Source of the DNA: Actinomycetota bacterium
Lineage (GTDB): Bacteria; Actinomycetota; Acidimicrobiia; Acidimicrobiales; Iamiaceae
Length of the DNA stretch: 55,784 nucleotides
Reading direction: 5' to 3'
Assembly (NCBI GenBank): GCA_019639075.1
Contig: JAHBSO010000008.1
Location: 74,330 to 130,113 of the forward strand
Shown here: one piece after another, positions 24,594-32,991 of the stretch
How positions within the stretch are numbered: position 1 is the stretch's first letter
How the letters are laid out: the number at the start of each line of letters is the position of its first letter
Notes under the pieces: generated by a model
Databases searched by the model: none
Told to the model about the DNA's origin: nothing
Seen by the model: only the letters and a program-made list of their open reading frames with translations
Position numbers and translations under genes: made by a program

Positions 24594-24995
24594 ATGACCA
24601 CCATGAACCTCACCGCCGCCGACACCACCCCGTCCTCGGGGGTCCGCACCGGCCTCGTGATCTCGGCCGTCCTCGGCCTGTCCAACATCCCCTTCCTCTT
24701 CCCGTGGGTCGACTGGGGTGAGGAGGCCCCGCCGTTCGGACTGCTGCTCGTGAACGCCGCCATCGGCATGGTGTCGGTCGTCTGCGTCGTCCTCGCCTGG
24801 AACACCGGCAACCGCAAGGCCATCCGGATCAACGCCGCCGCCCTGATCCTCAACGCGTTGATGGTCCTGCCCGGTCTGTTCGCCGAGGCACCGCCCTTCA
24901 TCCGGACCGTCAGCGCGGTGATGGTGGTCGCCACCGTGACCGCCGTCGTCCTCACGATGCGCCGCGACCAGAGCCCGGCCCGCGTGACCGACTGA
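24594..24995 (+). CDS. Small four-helix membrane protein, unknown
   Basis: 133 aa. GAAAGGAG (24581-24588) precedes the ATG. Four hydrophobic segments are seen: VISAVLGLSNIPFLFPWV, FGLLLVNAAIGMVSVVCVV, INAAALILNALMVLPGLF and TVSAVMVVATVTAVVLTM. No family is named. Being divergent from the response regulator, it may be regulated by that two-component system. Confidence 0.7.
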   Translation: MTTMNLTAADTTPSSGVRTGLVISAVLGLSNIPFLFPWVDWGEEAPPFGLLLVNAAIGMVSVVCVVLAWNTGNRKAIRINAAALILNALMVLPGLFAEAPPFIRTVSAVMVVATVTAVVLTMRRDQSPARVTD

Positions 24996-25037
24996 CCTCG
25001 ATCGCCGCTGCCATCCGACGACGTCCCGGTGCGGGCG

Positions 25038-26834
25038 CTACGGGGTGACGATCGCGAAGTTGGGGTCGGGGTCCTCGGTGACACCCAGGATCGTCTGCAG
25101 GGCGCCGGCGTCGCCGTCGAAGCCGATGCCGTCGGTGCTGCCGCCCACGAGGGCGATCAGCTGGGGCTTGGTGAGGGTCACCACGAGGTCGGCCGGGTCC
25201 TCCCGCTTCGTCGGGTGGTGGATCAACACCCCGTTCGACAGCTCCATCCGGTACATCTCGTCGGTGTCGGTGAAGTGCCAGCGGACCGACGCCGTCGTGT
25301 CCCAGGCCTTGGGACCGTTGACGCGGATCGCGATGCTGTCGAAGAGCTGGGTGATGGTGAGCGCCCCGGCCATGCCGCCGGGCGACCACTCGGTCTCGGC
25401 GGGCGGCGCCTTCAGCTCGGCGGCGGCGGTGAGGAAGTTGTTGCGCCACGTGCCGCACTCGGAGCCGTAGCCCAGCTGGGTGTGGACGCTGGCCAGCAGC
25501 TCCCGGGCCGCCTCGCTGGAGGGGTCGGCGAACACGGCGTGGCTGCCGAGCTCGGCGGCGAAGCGCAGGTCGCCGGCATCGGCGTACTTCTTCGCGGCTG
25601 CGACGGTCGCGTCGATGCCGCCGATCACGTCGACGTAGCGTTTGGCGGCCTCCTCCGGCGGGTGCTGCCACAGGTGGGCCGGGTTGCCGTCGTACCACCC
25701 GATGTAGCGCTGGTAGATGGCCTTGATGTTGTGCGAGGCCGACCCGTAGTAGCCGTGGGTGTGCCACGCCGCGTCGAGCACCGGGGGCAGCTCGAGCATC
25801 TCGGCGATCTCGACGCCGGTGTAGCCCTCGTTGACGAGCCGCAGCGTCTGGTCGTGGAGGTAGCCGTAGAGGTCGCGCTGTTGGGTGAGGAAGGTGACGA
25901 TGTTGTCGGTACCCCACATCGGCCAGTGGTGCGACGCGAACGCCACGTCGGCGTCACCGGCGAACAGCTCGATCGCCTCGAAGATGTAGCGGGACCACGC
26001 CCGGGCGTCGCGCACCTGGGCACCGCGCAGCGTGTACAGGTTGTGCAGCGTGTGGGTCGTGTTCTCGGCCATGCAGAGGGCCCGCCGGTCCGGGAAGTAG
26101 AAGTTCATCTCGGCCGGCGCCTCGGTGTCGGGCGTGACCTGGAAGACGATCCGCACCCCGTCGACCACCTCCTCCTGGCCGGTGTGGGTGATGTCGAGCG
26201 TCGGTGCGAGGAGGCCGATCGAGCCCTGGGAGGTGCCCGGCCCGAGGCCGACCCCCAGTGTCCCGGTGGGGCCGACCGGGAGCGACATGCCGGTGTGGTA
26301 CACGGTGCGGCGCATCATGGCGGTGCCCGCGTAGACGTTCTCGGAGACCGCGTGCTCGAGGAACCCCTCGGGGGCCATGATCGGGACATCGGTGTCGGCG
26401 TCGACCACCCCGAGCACGCCGCCGAAGTGGTCGACGTGGCTGTGGGTGAAGATCACGCCGGTGACCGGGCGATCGCCGCGATGCTCCCGGTAGAGCGCGA
26501 GACCCGCGGCGGCGACCTCGGCGGACACAGCCGGGTCGATGATGATCACGCCGGTGTCGCCCTCGATGACCGTCATGTTCGACAGCTCGATGCCCCGCAG
26601 CTGGTAGATGCCTTCGGTCACCTCGAAGAGGCCCTGGATGGCCGTCAGCTGGCTCTGGCGCCAGAAGCTCGGGTTGACGGTGTCCGGGCAGTCGCCCGTC
26701 GTGGCCTCGGTGTAGCGGTCGGCGTCGTAGACGACCCGACCGCTCGCATCGGTGATCCGGCCCGGTTCGAGACGGGCGATCAGCCCCTTCGTGGCGTTCT
26801 CGAAGTCGGTGCGATCGTCGAAGTCGGCAGGCAT
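25038..26834 (-). CDS. Linear alkyl sulfatase (SdsA1-like, MBL fold)
   Basis: 598 aa from the ATG at 26834, chosen because AGGAG lies about seven bases upstream; in-frame starts at 26861 and 26897 lack one. The metallo-beta-lactamase core has THSHVDHFGGV, followed by GFLEHAVSENVYAG, MAENTTHTLHNLYTLRGAQV and DVAFASHHWPMWG. A dimerisation region (NPAHLWQHPP, AAKRYVDVIGG) and a C-terminal SCP2-like domain (VNGPKAWDTTASVRWHFTD) complete the layout. It cleaves sulfate from alkyl sulfates such as detergents. No signal peptide is obvious. Confidence 0.9.
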   Translation of the reverse strand: MPADFDDRTDFENATKGLIARLEPGRITDASGRVVYDADRYTEATTGDCPDTVNPSFWRQSQLTAIQGLFEVTEGIYQLRGIELSNMTVIEGDTGVIIIDPAVSAEVAAAGLALYREHRGDRPVTGVIFTHSHVDHFGGVLGVVDADTDVPIMAPEGFLEHAVSENVYAGTAMMRRTVYHTGMSLPVGPTGTLGVGLGPGTSQGSIGLLAPTLDITHTGQEEVVDGVRIVFQVTPDTEAPAEMNFYFPDRRALCMAENTTHTLHNLYTLRGAQVRDARAWSRYIFEAIELFAGDADVAFASHHWPMWGTDNIVTFLTQQRDLYGYLHDQTLRLVNEGYTGVEIAEMLELPPVLDAAWHTHGYYGSASHNIKAIYQRYIGWYDGNPAHLWQHPPEEAAKRYVDVIGGIDATVAAAKKYADAGDLRFAAELGSHAVFADPSSEAARELLASVHTQLGYGSECGTWRNNFLTAAAELKAPPAETEWSPGGMAGALTITQLFDSIAIRVNGPKAWDTTASVRWHFTDTDEMYRMELSNGVLIHHPTKREDPADLVVTLTKPQLIALVGGSTDGIGFDGDAGALQTILGVTEDPDPNFAIVTP

Positions 26835-26991
26835 GGCGGGGCTCCTGTGGAGGGTGTCCATCAACGCATCCCCATCGTGCGCGCCGACCTCTGTCATCCG
26901 GTAGAGCACTAGGTCCCGACTCCCCGGGGGCGTGCGAGAACCTTGCTTGCTAGTGTCCGCTGGCTGTCGTGATGGACCGGGGGGAAAATCG

Positions 26992-29637
26992 ATGCACACG
27001 CGCCTGACCAGGCTTTTCGTCGCTCTCACGCTGGTGCTCGGCACCACGGTGGCGGTGGCCGGCCAGTCCACGGAACCCGCCGGGGCCGCCGGCGGGGGGT
27101 TCGTCGACCTCACCGGAGCCGCCCCGGCGACCTTCGACGTGAACCCGGGCGTGGAACAGCTCACGGTCACCGGCGCGATCCCCCGTTCGCCGCTCACCCT
27201 CGTGGACGGCACGCTCGAACGCATCGTCACCCTCTACACCGACGACCTCGGCCAGCTCACCTTCCAGTACGTGCCCGACGACTTCCTGGTGCACGACTCG
27301 CAGACCGATGGCGTGCTGCCCACCGTCGAGGGCACCACGGTCCGCCCCGGCACCTATCGGGTGGTGGCCGAAGGCGTCCCGGGCGAACCGTTCGCCGGCA
27401 CGTTCGAGGCGAGCGACCCGTTCGAGGTGATGGCGGTCGACGACATCCCGGACGCATCGCTGTACGACAGCCAGGTGCTGCCCTCGGTTCCCACCTCCAT
27501 CACCGGGGGTCCGGCCGGGGGCCACGTCGACACCGAGGGCTTCGGCTACCTCGAGACCCGTGACGGCACGAAGTTGTCGGTGAGCGTCCGCCTGCCCGAC
27601 GCCAACCTGTACGGCCCCGGCCCCTACCCGACCGTGGTGCAGTACTCGGGCTACGAGCCGTCGAAGCCGGGAGAACCGAGCGGTGCCGACGCCGGCGGCC
27701 GCCTCGCCCTCACGTTCGGCTTCGCCTACGTCGGCGTGAACCTGCGCGGCAGCGGCTGCTCGGGCGGCGTCTTCGACACGTTCAACGCGGCCCAGGCGGC
27801 CGACGGCTACGACGTGATCGAGACCGTCGCCCGCCAGCCGTTCGTCAAGAACGACAAGGTCGGCATGATCGGCATCTCCTACTCGGGGATCACCCAGTTG
27901 CTCGTCGGCTCCACCCGACCGCCGAGCCTCGCGGCCATCACCCCGCTGAGCGTGATCGAGGACGCCTGGAACCAGCAGTGGCCGGCCGCCATCTACAACT
28001 CGGGCTTCACCGAGCAGTGGCTCTCCCGGCGCGACGACGAGAGCGCCGGTGGCGCGGCCTGGGTCAACGAACGCATCGCGAACGGCGACACCACCTGCGA
28101 GGAGAACCGTCTGATCCGCAGCCAGAACATCCCGTTCGAGGACTTCGCCCGCTCGCTCGAACACCGTCCGGCCGACGCGGATGCCCGCAACTTCTCGCTC
28201 AAGGCACGCGACATCGTGGTCCCGACGTTCCTGGGCGGGGCCTGGCAGGACGAGCAGACCGGTCCGCAGTTCGCCATGCTCCTCGACGACTTCACCTCGG
28301 TGCCGGCCGGTCAGACGAAGTTCAACGTCTACAACGGCCATCATCCCGACGGCTTCTCGCCGTTGATCATGAGCCGGTGGGTCGAGTTCCTGTCGTTCTA
28401 CGTCGACCGGTCCGTGCCTCGCGTCAACCCGTTGGTTCGCGCCTTCGGGCCCACCGTGTTCGAGGACATCTTCGGTGCACCCGGTCTCGTGCTCGAGGAC
28501 GACCGCTTCGTCACCCCCGAGGGCGTCCCGCTCTACGGCGACCTGGCCGGCTCGCTCGCCGTCTACGAGGCCGAACCGCAGGTGCGGACGCTGTTCGAGG
28601 TCGGCGCCAGCCCCGACTTCGCGGCGTACCCCGGGGCGCAGCGCGAGCGCTTCTCGATGACGTTCCCGTCGTGGCCGCCGTCGGCCGCCGAGCCCCACAC
28701 CTTCTACCTGGGCGCCGACGGCACGCTCGCCGACACTGCTCCGGCGGCGAGCGGCATCGACCGCTACGCGCCCGACCCCGACGTGCTCGGCACCCACTAC
28801 TTCGTGAGCGGTGACCACGGCGCCCGGAACGTCGTCAACGACTGGCGCAACACCGCCGACGGCAAGGGCCTCGCCTACGAGACGGCGCCGCTGGCCGAGG
28901 ACATGGTCATGGCCGGCCCGGGCTACGTGGACCTGTGGTTCCGCTCCGACGGCACCGACGCGCCGATCGAGGTGGTGCTGTCGGAGGTGTACGCGGATCC
29001 CGATCCCACCGACGACGTCCCCGCTGAGGAGGTGCGGGTCCAGCACGGTCTGATGCGGGCCGGCTTCCGCCAGCTCGACGCGTCTCGCAGTAGCGGCCTG
29101 CTCAAGCAGTACCGCTACACCGCCGCCGACTACGAGCCGCTGCCCGCCGGCGAGTTCGTGCACCTCCAGGTGCCGATCTCCGACGTCGCCCATCCCTTCC
29201 GGGCCGGCAGCCGCCTCCGCCTGGAGATCAACACGCCTGGTGCCGACACCGCGCTCTGGGACTTCGTGTCCAGCGAGTACGGGGCGACGGCCAACGACGT
29301 GAGCTGGGGCGGTGCGACGCCGTCCGCGCTCGTGCTGCCGATGCTGCCGGCGTCGGACCCGTCCCTCGGCATCCCGGCGCAGTTCGCCGGGCAGGACCAG
29401 CACCCGGTCTGCGACAGCCTCCGTGGCCAGCCGTGCCGCGACTACGCGCGGCTCGTCAACCAGACGTTGCAGGCTCCACCGACGACCACCACCATCACGT
29501 CGACCACGTCGACGACGGCCAGCACCGCGACGACGGCGCCCGCGACCACGACGACCACGTCACCCACCGGGCCCTCCAGCACCCCGATGTCCCCGGCCGC
29601 CCAGCCCGTCAGAACGCAGGCCTCCTACACCGGCTGA
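26992..29637 (+). CDS. Secreted CocE/NonD-type (X-Pro dipeptidyl-peptidase-like) hydrolase
   Basis: 881 aa. The signal peptide is at 1-33 (LTRLFVALTLVLGTTVAVAG). A beta-rich N-terminal domain of about 140 residues is followed by the alpha/beta hydrolase with VGMIGISYSGITQLLVGS (nucleophile Ser in GISYSG) and a candidate His in YNGHHPDG. A C-terminal jelly-roll (PIEVVLSEVYADPDP, FRAGSRLRLEINTPGADTAL) follows. The tail after about 830 is Thr/Ser/Pro-rich, like a cell-wall linker, but no LPxTG anchor follows. GGGGGAAAA precedes the ATG. It probably cleaves peptides, esters or acyl bonds outside the cell. Confidence 0.85.
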   Translation: MHTRLTRLFVALTLVLGTTVAVAGQSTEPAGAAGGGFVDLTGAAPATFDVNPGVEQLTVTGAIPRSPLTLVDGTLERIVTLYTDDLGQLTFQYVPDDFLVHDSQTDGVLPTVEGTTVRPGTYRVVAEGVPGEPFAGTFEASDPFEVMAVDDIPDASLYDSQVLPSVPTSITGGPAGGHVDTEGFGYLETRDGTKLSVSVRLPDANLYGPGPYPTVVQYSGYEPSKPGEPSGADAGGRLALTFGFAYVGVNLRGSGCSGGVFDTFNAAQAADGYDVIETVARQPFVKNDKVGMIGISYSGITQLLVGSTRPPSLAAITPLSVIEDAWNQQWPAAIYNSGFTEQWLSRRDDESAGGAAWVNERIANGDTTCEENRLIRSQNIPFEDFARSLEHRPADADARNFSLKARDIVVPTFLGGAWQDEQTGPQFAMLLDDFTSVPAGQTKFNVYNGHHPDGFSPLIMSRWVEFLSFYVDRSVPRVNPLVRAFGPTVFEDIFGAPGLVLEDDRFVTPEGVPLYGDLAGSLAVYEAEPQVRTLFEVGASPDFAAYPGAQRERFSMTFPSWPPSAAEPHTFYLGADGTLADTAPAASGIDRYAPDPDVLGTHYFVSGDHGARNVVNDWRNTADGKGLAYETAPLAEDMVMAGPGYVDLWFRSDGTDAPIEVVLSEVYADPDPTDDVPAEEVRVQHGLMRAGFRQLDASRSSGLLKQYRYTAADYEPLPAGEFVHLQVPISDVAHPFRAGSRLRLEINTPGADTALWDFVSSEYGATANDVSWGGATPSALVLPMLPASDPSLGIPAQFAGQDQHPVCDSLRGQPCRDYARLVNQTLQAPPTTTTITSTTSTTASTATTAPATTTTTSPTGPSSTPMSPAAQPVRTQASYTG

Positions 29638-29653
29638 ACCGGTCGGGGATTCG

Positions 29654-30277
29654 TCAGAGCTCGGTGGCCCATAGACGGAACCGGTCGCGCATGGCGGTGG
29701 GTTCGACCCCGTACGCACTGATCTGGTCGTCGGTGAACCGGTCGAGCCCGCCGAGCATCTCCACGAGGACGGAGATGTCGAAGCCCTCGTCGATGGAACC
29801 AGCGATGTCGATCAGCTGTTCGTTCGAGTAGACGTGTGACACCCGGTCCACATCGATGAAGTCACGGAGGGCCGCTCGGTCGAACAGGGCGAGGAGCTTG
29901 CGGGCGGCAAGCTCCGGCGCCGGATACGTGGGACCGACGGCGGTGATCGTCGGCTCGGTGAGCGGTCCTGCGTCCTGTGCCAGGTCGACCATCGTTCCCT
30001 CTTCGTCGACCTGGACGATCAGTCGACGGAAGGTGTCCGCCTCGTGGACTCGTTCGACGGACCAACCCTTCGCCTTGGCAGCGGTCTCCAACGCGTCGCC
30101 CGCGGACGGGATCGACGCTTCAGGGGCGAAGAGGTCGACGTCCTCGGTGGGTCGGTCCGACAGGCCGACCGCGACCAGCCCAGCGCCTCCTGCGAGGACG
30201 AATCCGGCCGACTCGGGCAGGCGGAAGAACAGGCGGAGCACCTCGATCTGAGCCTTGGTGAGGGATGGGTCAGACAT
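29654..30277 (-). CDS. AbiEii-type nucleotidyltransferase toxin
   Basis: 207 aa. FVLAGGAGLVAVGLSDRPTE followed by DVDLF matches the GG/GS-x-D-x-D nucleotidyltransferase core of AbiEii/AbiGii. ELAARKLLALFDRAALRDFIDV is the second conserved block. AbiE toxins add nucleotides to tRNA acceptor ends and arrest growth. The start overlaps the end of the XRE gene by eight bases, so the two are coupled. Confidence 0.8.
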   Translation of the reverse strand: MSDPSLTKAQIEVLRLFFRLPESAGFVLAGGAGLVAVGLSDRPTEDVDLFAPEASIPSAGDALETAAKAKGWSVERVHEADTFRRLIVQVDEEGTMVDLAQDAGPLTEPTITAVGPTYPAPELAARKLLALFDRAALRDFIDVDRVSHVYSNEQLIDIAGSIDEGFDISVLVEMLGGLDRFTDDQISAYGVEPTAMRDRFRLWATEL

Positions 30278-30782
30278 CGTGAACGACCTCCTCGACGAGC
30301 GGCTGCCAGGCCGTGCGCAATGCCCGCGGGAGGAACATCTCCTCCCACCCGTCGACGAGGAGTGCCCCGTCGACCATCGACTCGATGTCGACCGGCCGGC
30401 CTTCACGCAGGGCCACCTCGTAGGCCTGCAATCGTTCACGGCGATCGGCGAGCCGTACCTCGCGGGTCGGGCTCGACCAGTCGAGGTGGATGGGCAGGCG
30501 GGTCGTACGGAGTGCCTGTGAGACAGGGAGGTCTGGTAGGCGATCGGGAACGAACGCGATGCGCCCGTGCCCGACGGGTACCTGGGCCCAGCGCGTCATC
30601 GGCGTGAGGCTGAGGTGGTTGCCGGTCGCGGCAAGCAGCCGTTCGAAGGTGTCGAGCGTGGGCGACACGCGGCCGTGCTCGTACGCGGAGACGGTCGGCC
30701 GAGACGTACCGGCGCGTCGCGCGAGTTCGGCGACCGACATGCCGGCCCCAGTACGCGCCGTCGTCAGCAAGGAGGGCGTCAT
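30270..30782 (-). CDS. XRE-family antitoxin/repressor of the AbiEii pair
   Basis: 170 aa. The N-terminal HTH ([40 protein letters not shown]) is a canonical Cro/XRE fold. A C-terminal region of about 100 residues ([20 protein letters not shown]) likely contacts the toxin. An 18-bp inverted repeat overlaps its promoter, so it should repress itself. TACGCT (30790-30795, minus) lies seven bases before the ATG, giving a leaderless mRNA. Confidence 0.82.
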   Translation of the reverse strand: MTPSLLTTARTGAGMSVAELARRAGTSRPTVSAYEHGRVSPTLDTFERLLAATGNHLSLTPMTRWAQVPVGHGRIAFVPDRLPDLPVSQALRTTRLPIHLDWSSPTREVRLADRRERLQAYEVALREGRPVDIESMVDGALLVDGWEEMFLPRALRTAWQPLVEEVVHDV

Positions 30783-30791
30783 AGCTCGTAG

Positions 30792-30809
30792 CGTATCAGA
30801 TCAGATACG
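30792..30809. promoter_or_regulatory. Operator candidate for the XRE/AbiEii pair
   Basis: CGTATCAGATCAGATACG has 6-bp perfect arms around six bases. It overlaps the minus-strand -10 (30790-30795) of the antitoxin gene, as expected for autorepression. Confidence 0.55.
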
Positions 30810-30823
30810 GTCGCCGCCGGTCC

Positions 30824-30895
30824 CTACACCTCCGTCACCCGGTCCGGGACGACCTTCTTGCCGAACGGCCACAGGATGTTCCCGATCGTCTTCAT
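30824..30895 (-). CDS. Possible 23-aa small protein
   Basis: An ATG at 30895 with GGGGAGAA upstream opens a 23-codon frame reading [19 protein letters not shown] and ending VTEV. The mixed hydrophobic/basic composition and a good ribosome site are its only support. It lies between the TA pair and tRNA-Ser. It could be a real small protein or chance. Confidence 0.3.
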   Translation of the reverse strand: MKTIGNILWPFGKKVVPDRVTEV

Positions 30896-30964
30896 CGCCC
30901 GTTCTCCCCTTCGACGCCGAACCCGTGCGGCCCGTCGTCGCACCGTGTCGTCGGTGGCTGTCCT

Positions 30965-31052
30965 TGGCGGAGCGGGAGGGATTCGAACCCTCGGACCCTC
31001 TCGGGTCGCCGGTTTTCAAGACCGGTGCATTCGTCCGCTCTGCCACCGCTCC
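30965..31052 (-). tRNA. tRNA-Ser(UGA)
   Basis: On the minus strand GGAGCGG pairs with CCGCTCC and is followed by G and an encoded CCA. The anticodon loop CTTGAAA gives anticodon UGA. A long variable arm (CGACCCGAGAGGGTC) and the T loop GGTTCGAATCC are present, as in class II tRNA-Ser. Confidence 0.95.
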
Positions 31053-31141
31053 GCTCGGCATCGTAGGGGGCGACCCGTCGGCGGGACGAGCGTTCTGCTG
31101 CGGAGGTCCCGGGATGCGGCGTGTACGCTGCCCGACCGTAC

Positions 31142-31233
31142 GGAGAGGTGCCGGAGTCAGGCCGATCGGGCCTCCCTGCTAAGGAGGTGACGGGGCAACC
31201 CGTCCGTGGGTTCAAATCCCACCCTCTCCGCCA
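31142..31233 (+). tRNA. tRNA-Ser(GCU)
   Basis: GGAGAGG pairs with CCTCTCC and is followed by G and an encoded CCA. Anticodon loop CTGCTAA gives GCU. A long variable arm (GACGGGGCAACCCGTC) and T loop GGTTCAAATCC are seen. It is divergent from tRNA-Ser(UGA). TACGCT about 15 bases upstream is a candidate -10. Confidence 0.95.
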
Positions 31234-31257
31234 ACCGTCGGTCGCACCGACGTCGCC

Positions 31258-31281
31258 GGGGCCACCTGCGAGGGTGGCCCC
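31258..31281. terminator. Hairpin terminator between tRNA-Ser(GCU) and sulP
   Basis: GGGGCCACC (31258-31266) and GGTGGCCCC (31273-31281) form a perfect 9-bp stem with a six-base loop. No T-run follows. It lies between convergent units and can serve both. Confidence 0.65.
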
Positions 31282-31296
31282 GCTGCGCGCCCGGGC

Positions 31297-32991
31297 TCAG
31301 GCGCCGTCCGGGCCGCCGCCCTCCGAAGGCGCCGGGGCCTCGTCGATCCACGCCTCGGCATCGGCGATGGCGCGGTTGGTCGCGGAGCCGACGCGGTCCT
31401 CGGAGCGGTACACGTTGTGTTCGCCGATCAGATCGTGGAAGCCGGTGACCTTGAGCTGGTTGAGGGCGCGGTCGCTGTCGACGATGACCACCAGCCGGCA
31501 GTCGGCGGCGTGGAGCCGCTTCGCGTATCGGGAAAGGGTGTCGGCGAGGGTGGAGCCGAGGTCGTTGCGACCGCGGAACCGGAGGATCACCACCGAGCGA
31601 TGGGTGTCGGGGAGGAGGTCGGGGAGGAAGTCGTCGAGCGCGGTCGCCGTGGCGAAGAACAGGCTGCCGTAGGGCTGGAGGACCACGACCGAGCGGGAGG
31701 CCAGCGTCGGGTCGGGCGCACGTTCGACGTACCCGCTCTCGTCGGCCACGACCTGGCGGATGACGAAGTCCTGGGACTGCTGCACGACGTACAGCAGCAC
31801 CGACGCACCCACCCCGATCAGGACGGCGAACTGGAGCGGGATGATCACCGTCAGCACGAGGGTGATGCCCATGGCGGTCCGCTGGACCATGCCGGTCTTC
31901 CACACCGCCACCAGGTCGTCACGGTCGACGGCGCGGATGCCCACGACGATGAGCAGACCGGCGAGGGCGGGCATGGCGGCGTCGTTCACCACCGGGCCGA
32001 CCAGCAGCACGATGACCGCCATGACGACGGCGGCGACGAACTGGGTCCATCGCGACGCCGATCCGGCGGAGGTGCCGACGGAGGTGGCCGACATCGACCC
32101 GCCGACCGCGAGCCCGTTGAACGCACCGGCCACGACGTTGCCGACGCCCTGCCCCACGAAGTCTCGGGAGACGTCGGGCTGCGAACCGTCGGGGTTCGGG
32201 TAGTTGGCGCTGATGCCGGCGCCCTGGACGAGGCCCACGAACGCGAGCGAGAAGGCCGGCACGATCAGCTCGGGCACGGCGCCCAGGTCCGGGGCCTTCG
32301 GGAGGGGCAGGCCGGCCGGCACCTCGACGAGGTCGCGGAGCACGGTGACGTTCAGGTCGAACAGGGCGACGACCACCGACGACACGACGATCGACCCGAT
32401 CAGCCCGGCGGGGCCCCACCTCCGGGTCCGCTGGAACACCAGGATCAGGAAGACGGTGAACAGCCCGATGGCGAAGGTCGTCAGATCGATCCGCCACGGG
32501 TGCACGAGGAGGTCGAGCACGCGGGCGAGGCGGCCGTCGCCGTGAGCCTCGTAGCCGGTGAACGAATCGAGCTGGCCGATGGCGATGTTGATGCCGACGC
32601 CGGCGATGAACCCGACGAGCACCGCGTGGCTGACGAAACGGAGGATGTTGCCGAGCTTCAGCAGGCCGGCGCCGATCATCACGAGCCCGACGAGCATGGT
32701 GAGGGTGAACAGCGCGCGGGACGGGTCGTCGGCGTTGTGGACGACGTCGACGTCGGCCACGATCGCCGCCATGGCCCCGGTGGTCTGCACCGACATGAAC
32801 TGCGAGCTGGTGACCGCGGCCGCGCCGGCCATGCCGAACAGGCAGCCGTAGAGGCTGTAGGCGGGGTTGACCCCGGCGATCAGGCCGGTGGCGAGCGCGG
32901 AGGGCACGCTCTGACCGCCGAGGACCGTCCCGGCGATCGCATCGCGGCGGAGCTGTCCGCCCTTGCGCGCGGCCCTTCGATGCGCGGTCAC
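31297..32991 (-). CDS. SulP-family anion transporter with STAS domain (downstream copy)
   Basis: 564 aa from a GTG that overlaps the stop of the upstream sulP (GTGA). About 12 membrane segments: GGQSVPSALATGLIAGVNPA, FVGQGVGNVVAGAFNGLAVG and GGSMSATSVGTSAGSASRWT are SulP landmarks. The STAS domain lies around 440-530 (VVVLQPYGSLFFATATALDD). Compared with its partner the GNP-x-YGLY start is less typical, hinting at a different anion. Possible substrates are sulfate, bicarbonate or dicarboxylates. Confidence 0.85.
   Translation of the reverse strand: MTAHRRAARKGGQLRRDAIAGTVLGGQSVPSALATGLIAGVNPAYSLYGCLFGMAGAAAVTSSQFMSVQTTGAMAAIVADVDVVHNADDPSRALFTLTMLVGLVMIGAGLLKLGNILRFVSHAVLVGFIAGVGINIAIGQLDSFTGYEAHGDGRLARVLDLLVHPWRIDLTTFAIGLFTVFLILVFQRTRRWGPAGLIGSIVVSSVVVALFDLNVTVLRDLVEVPAGLPLPKAPDLGAVPELIVPAFSLAFVGLVQGAGISANYPNPDGSQPDVSRDFVGQGVGNVVAGAFNGLAVGGSMSATSVGTSAGSASRWTQFVAAVVMAVIVLLVGPVVNDAAMPALAGLLIVVGIRAVDRDDLVAVWKTGMVQRTAMGITLVLTVIIPLQFAVLIGVGASVLLYVVQQSQDFVIRQVVADESGYVERAPDPTLASRSVVVLQPYGSLFFATATALDDFLPDLLPDTHRSVVILRFRGRNDLGSTLADTLSRYAKRLHAADCRLVVIVDSDRALNQLKVTGFHDLIGEHNVYRSEDRVGSATNRAIADAEAWIDEAPAPSEGGGPDGA

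Noticed and set aside
26950..29403. 817-codon open frame antisense to the CocE-type hydrolase
   Set aside because: No domain, signal or motif; the plus strand carries a signal peptide and GISYSG.
29550..29637. Sortase anchor on the secreted hydrolase
   Set aside because: The tail is Thr/Ser/Pro-rich but has no LPxTG, hydrophobic segment or basic end.
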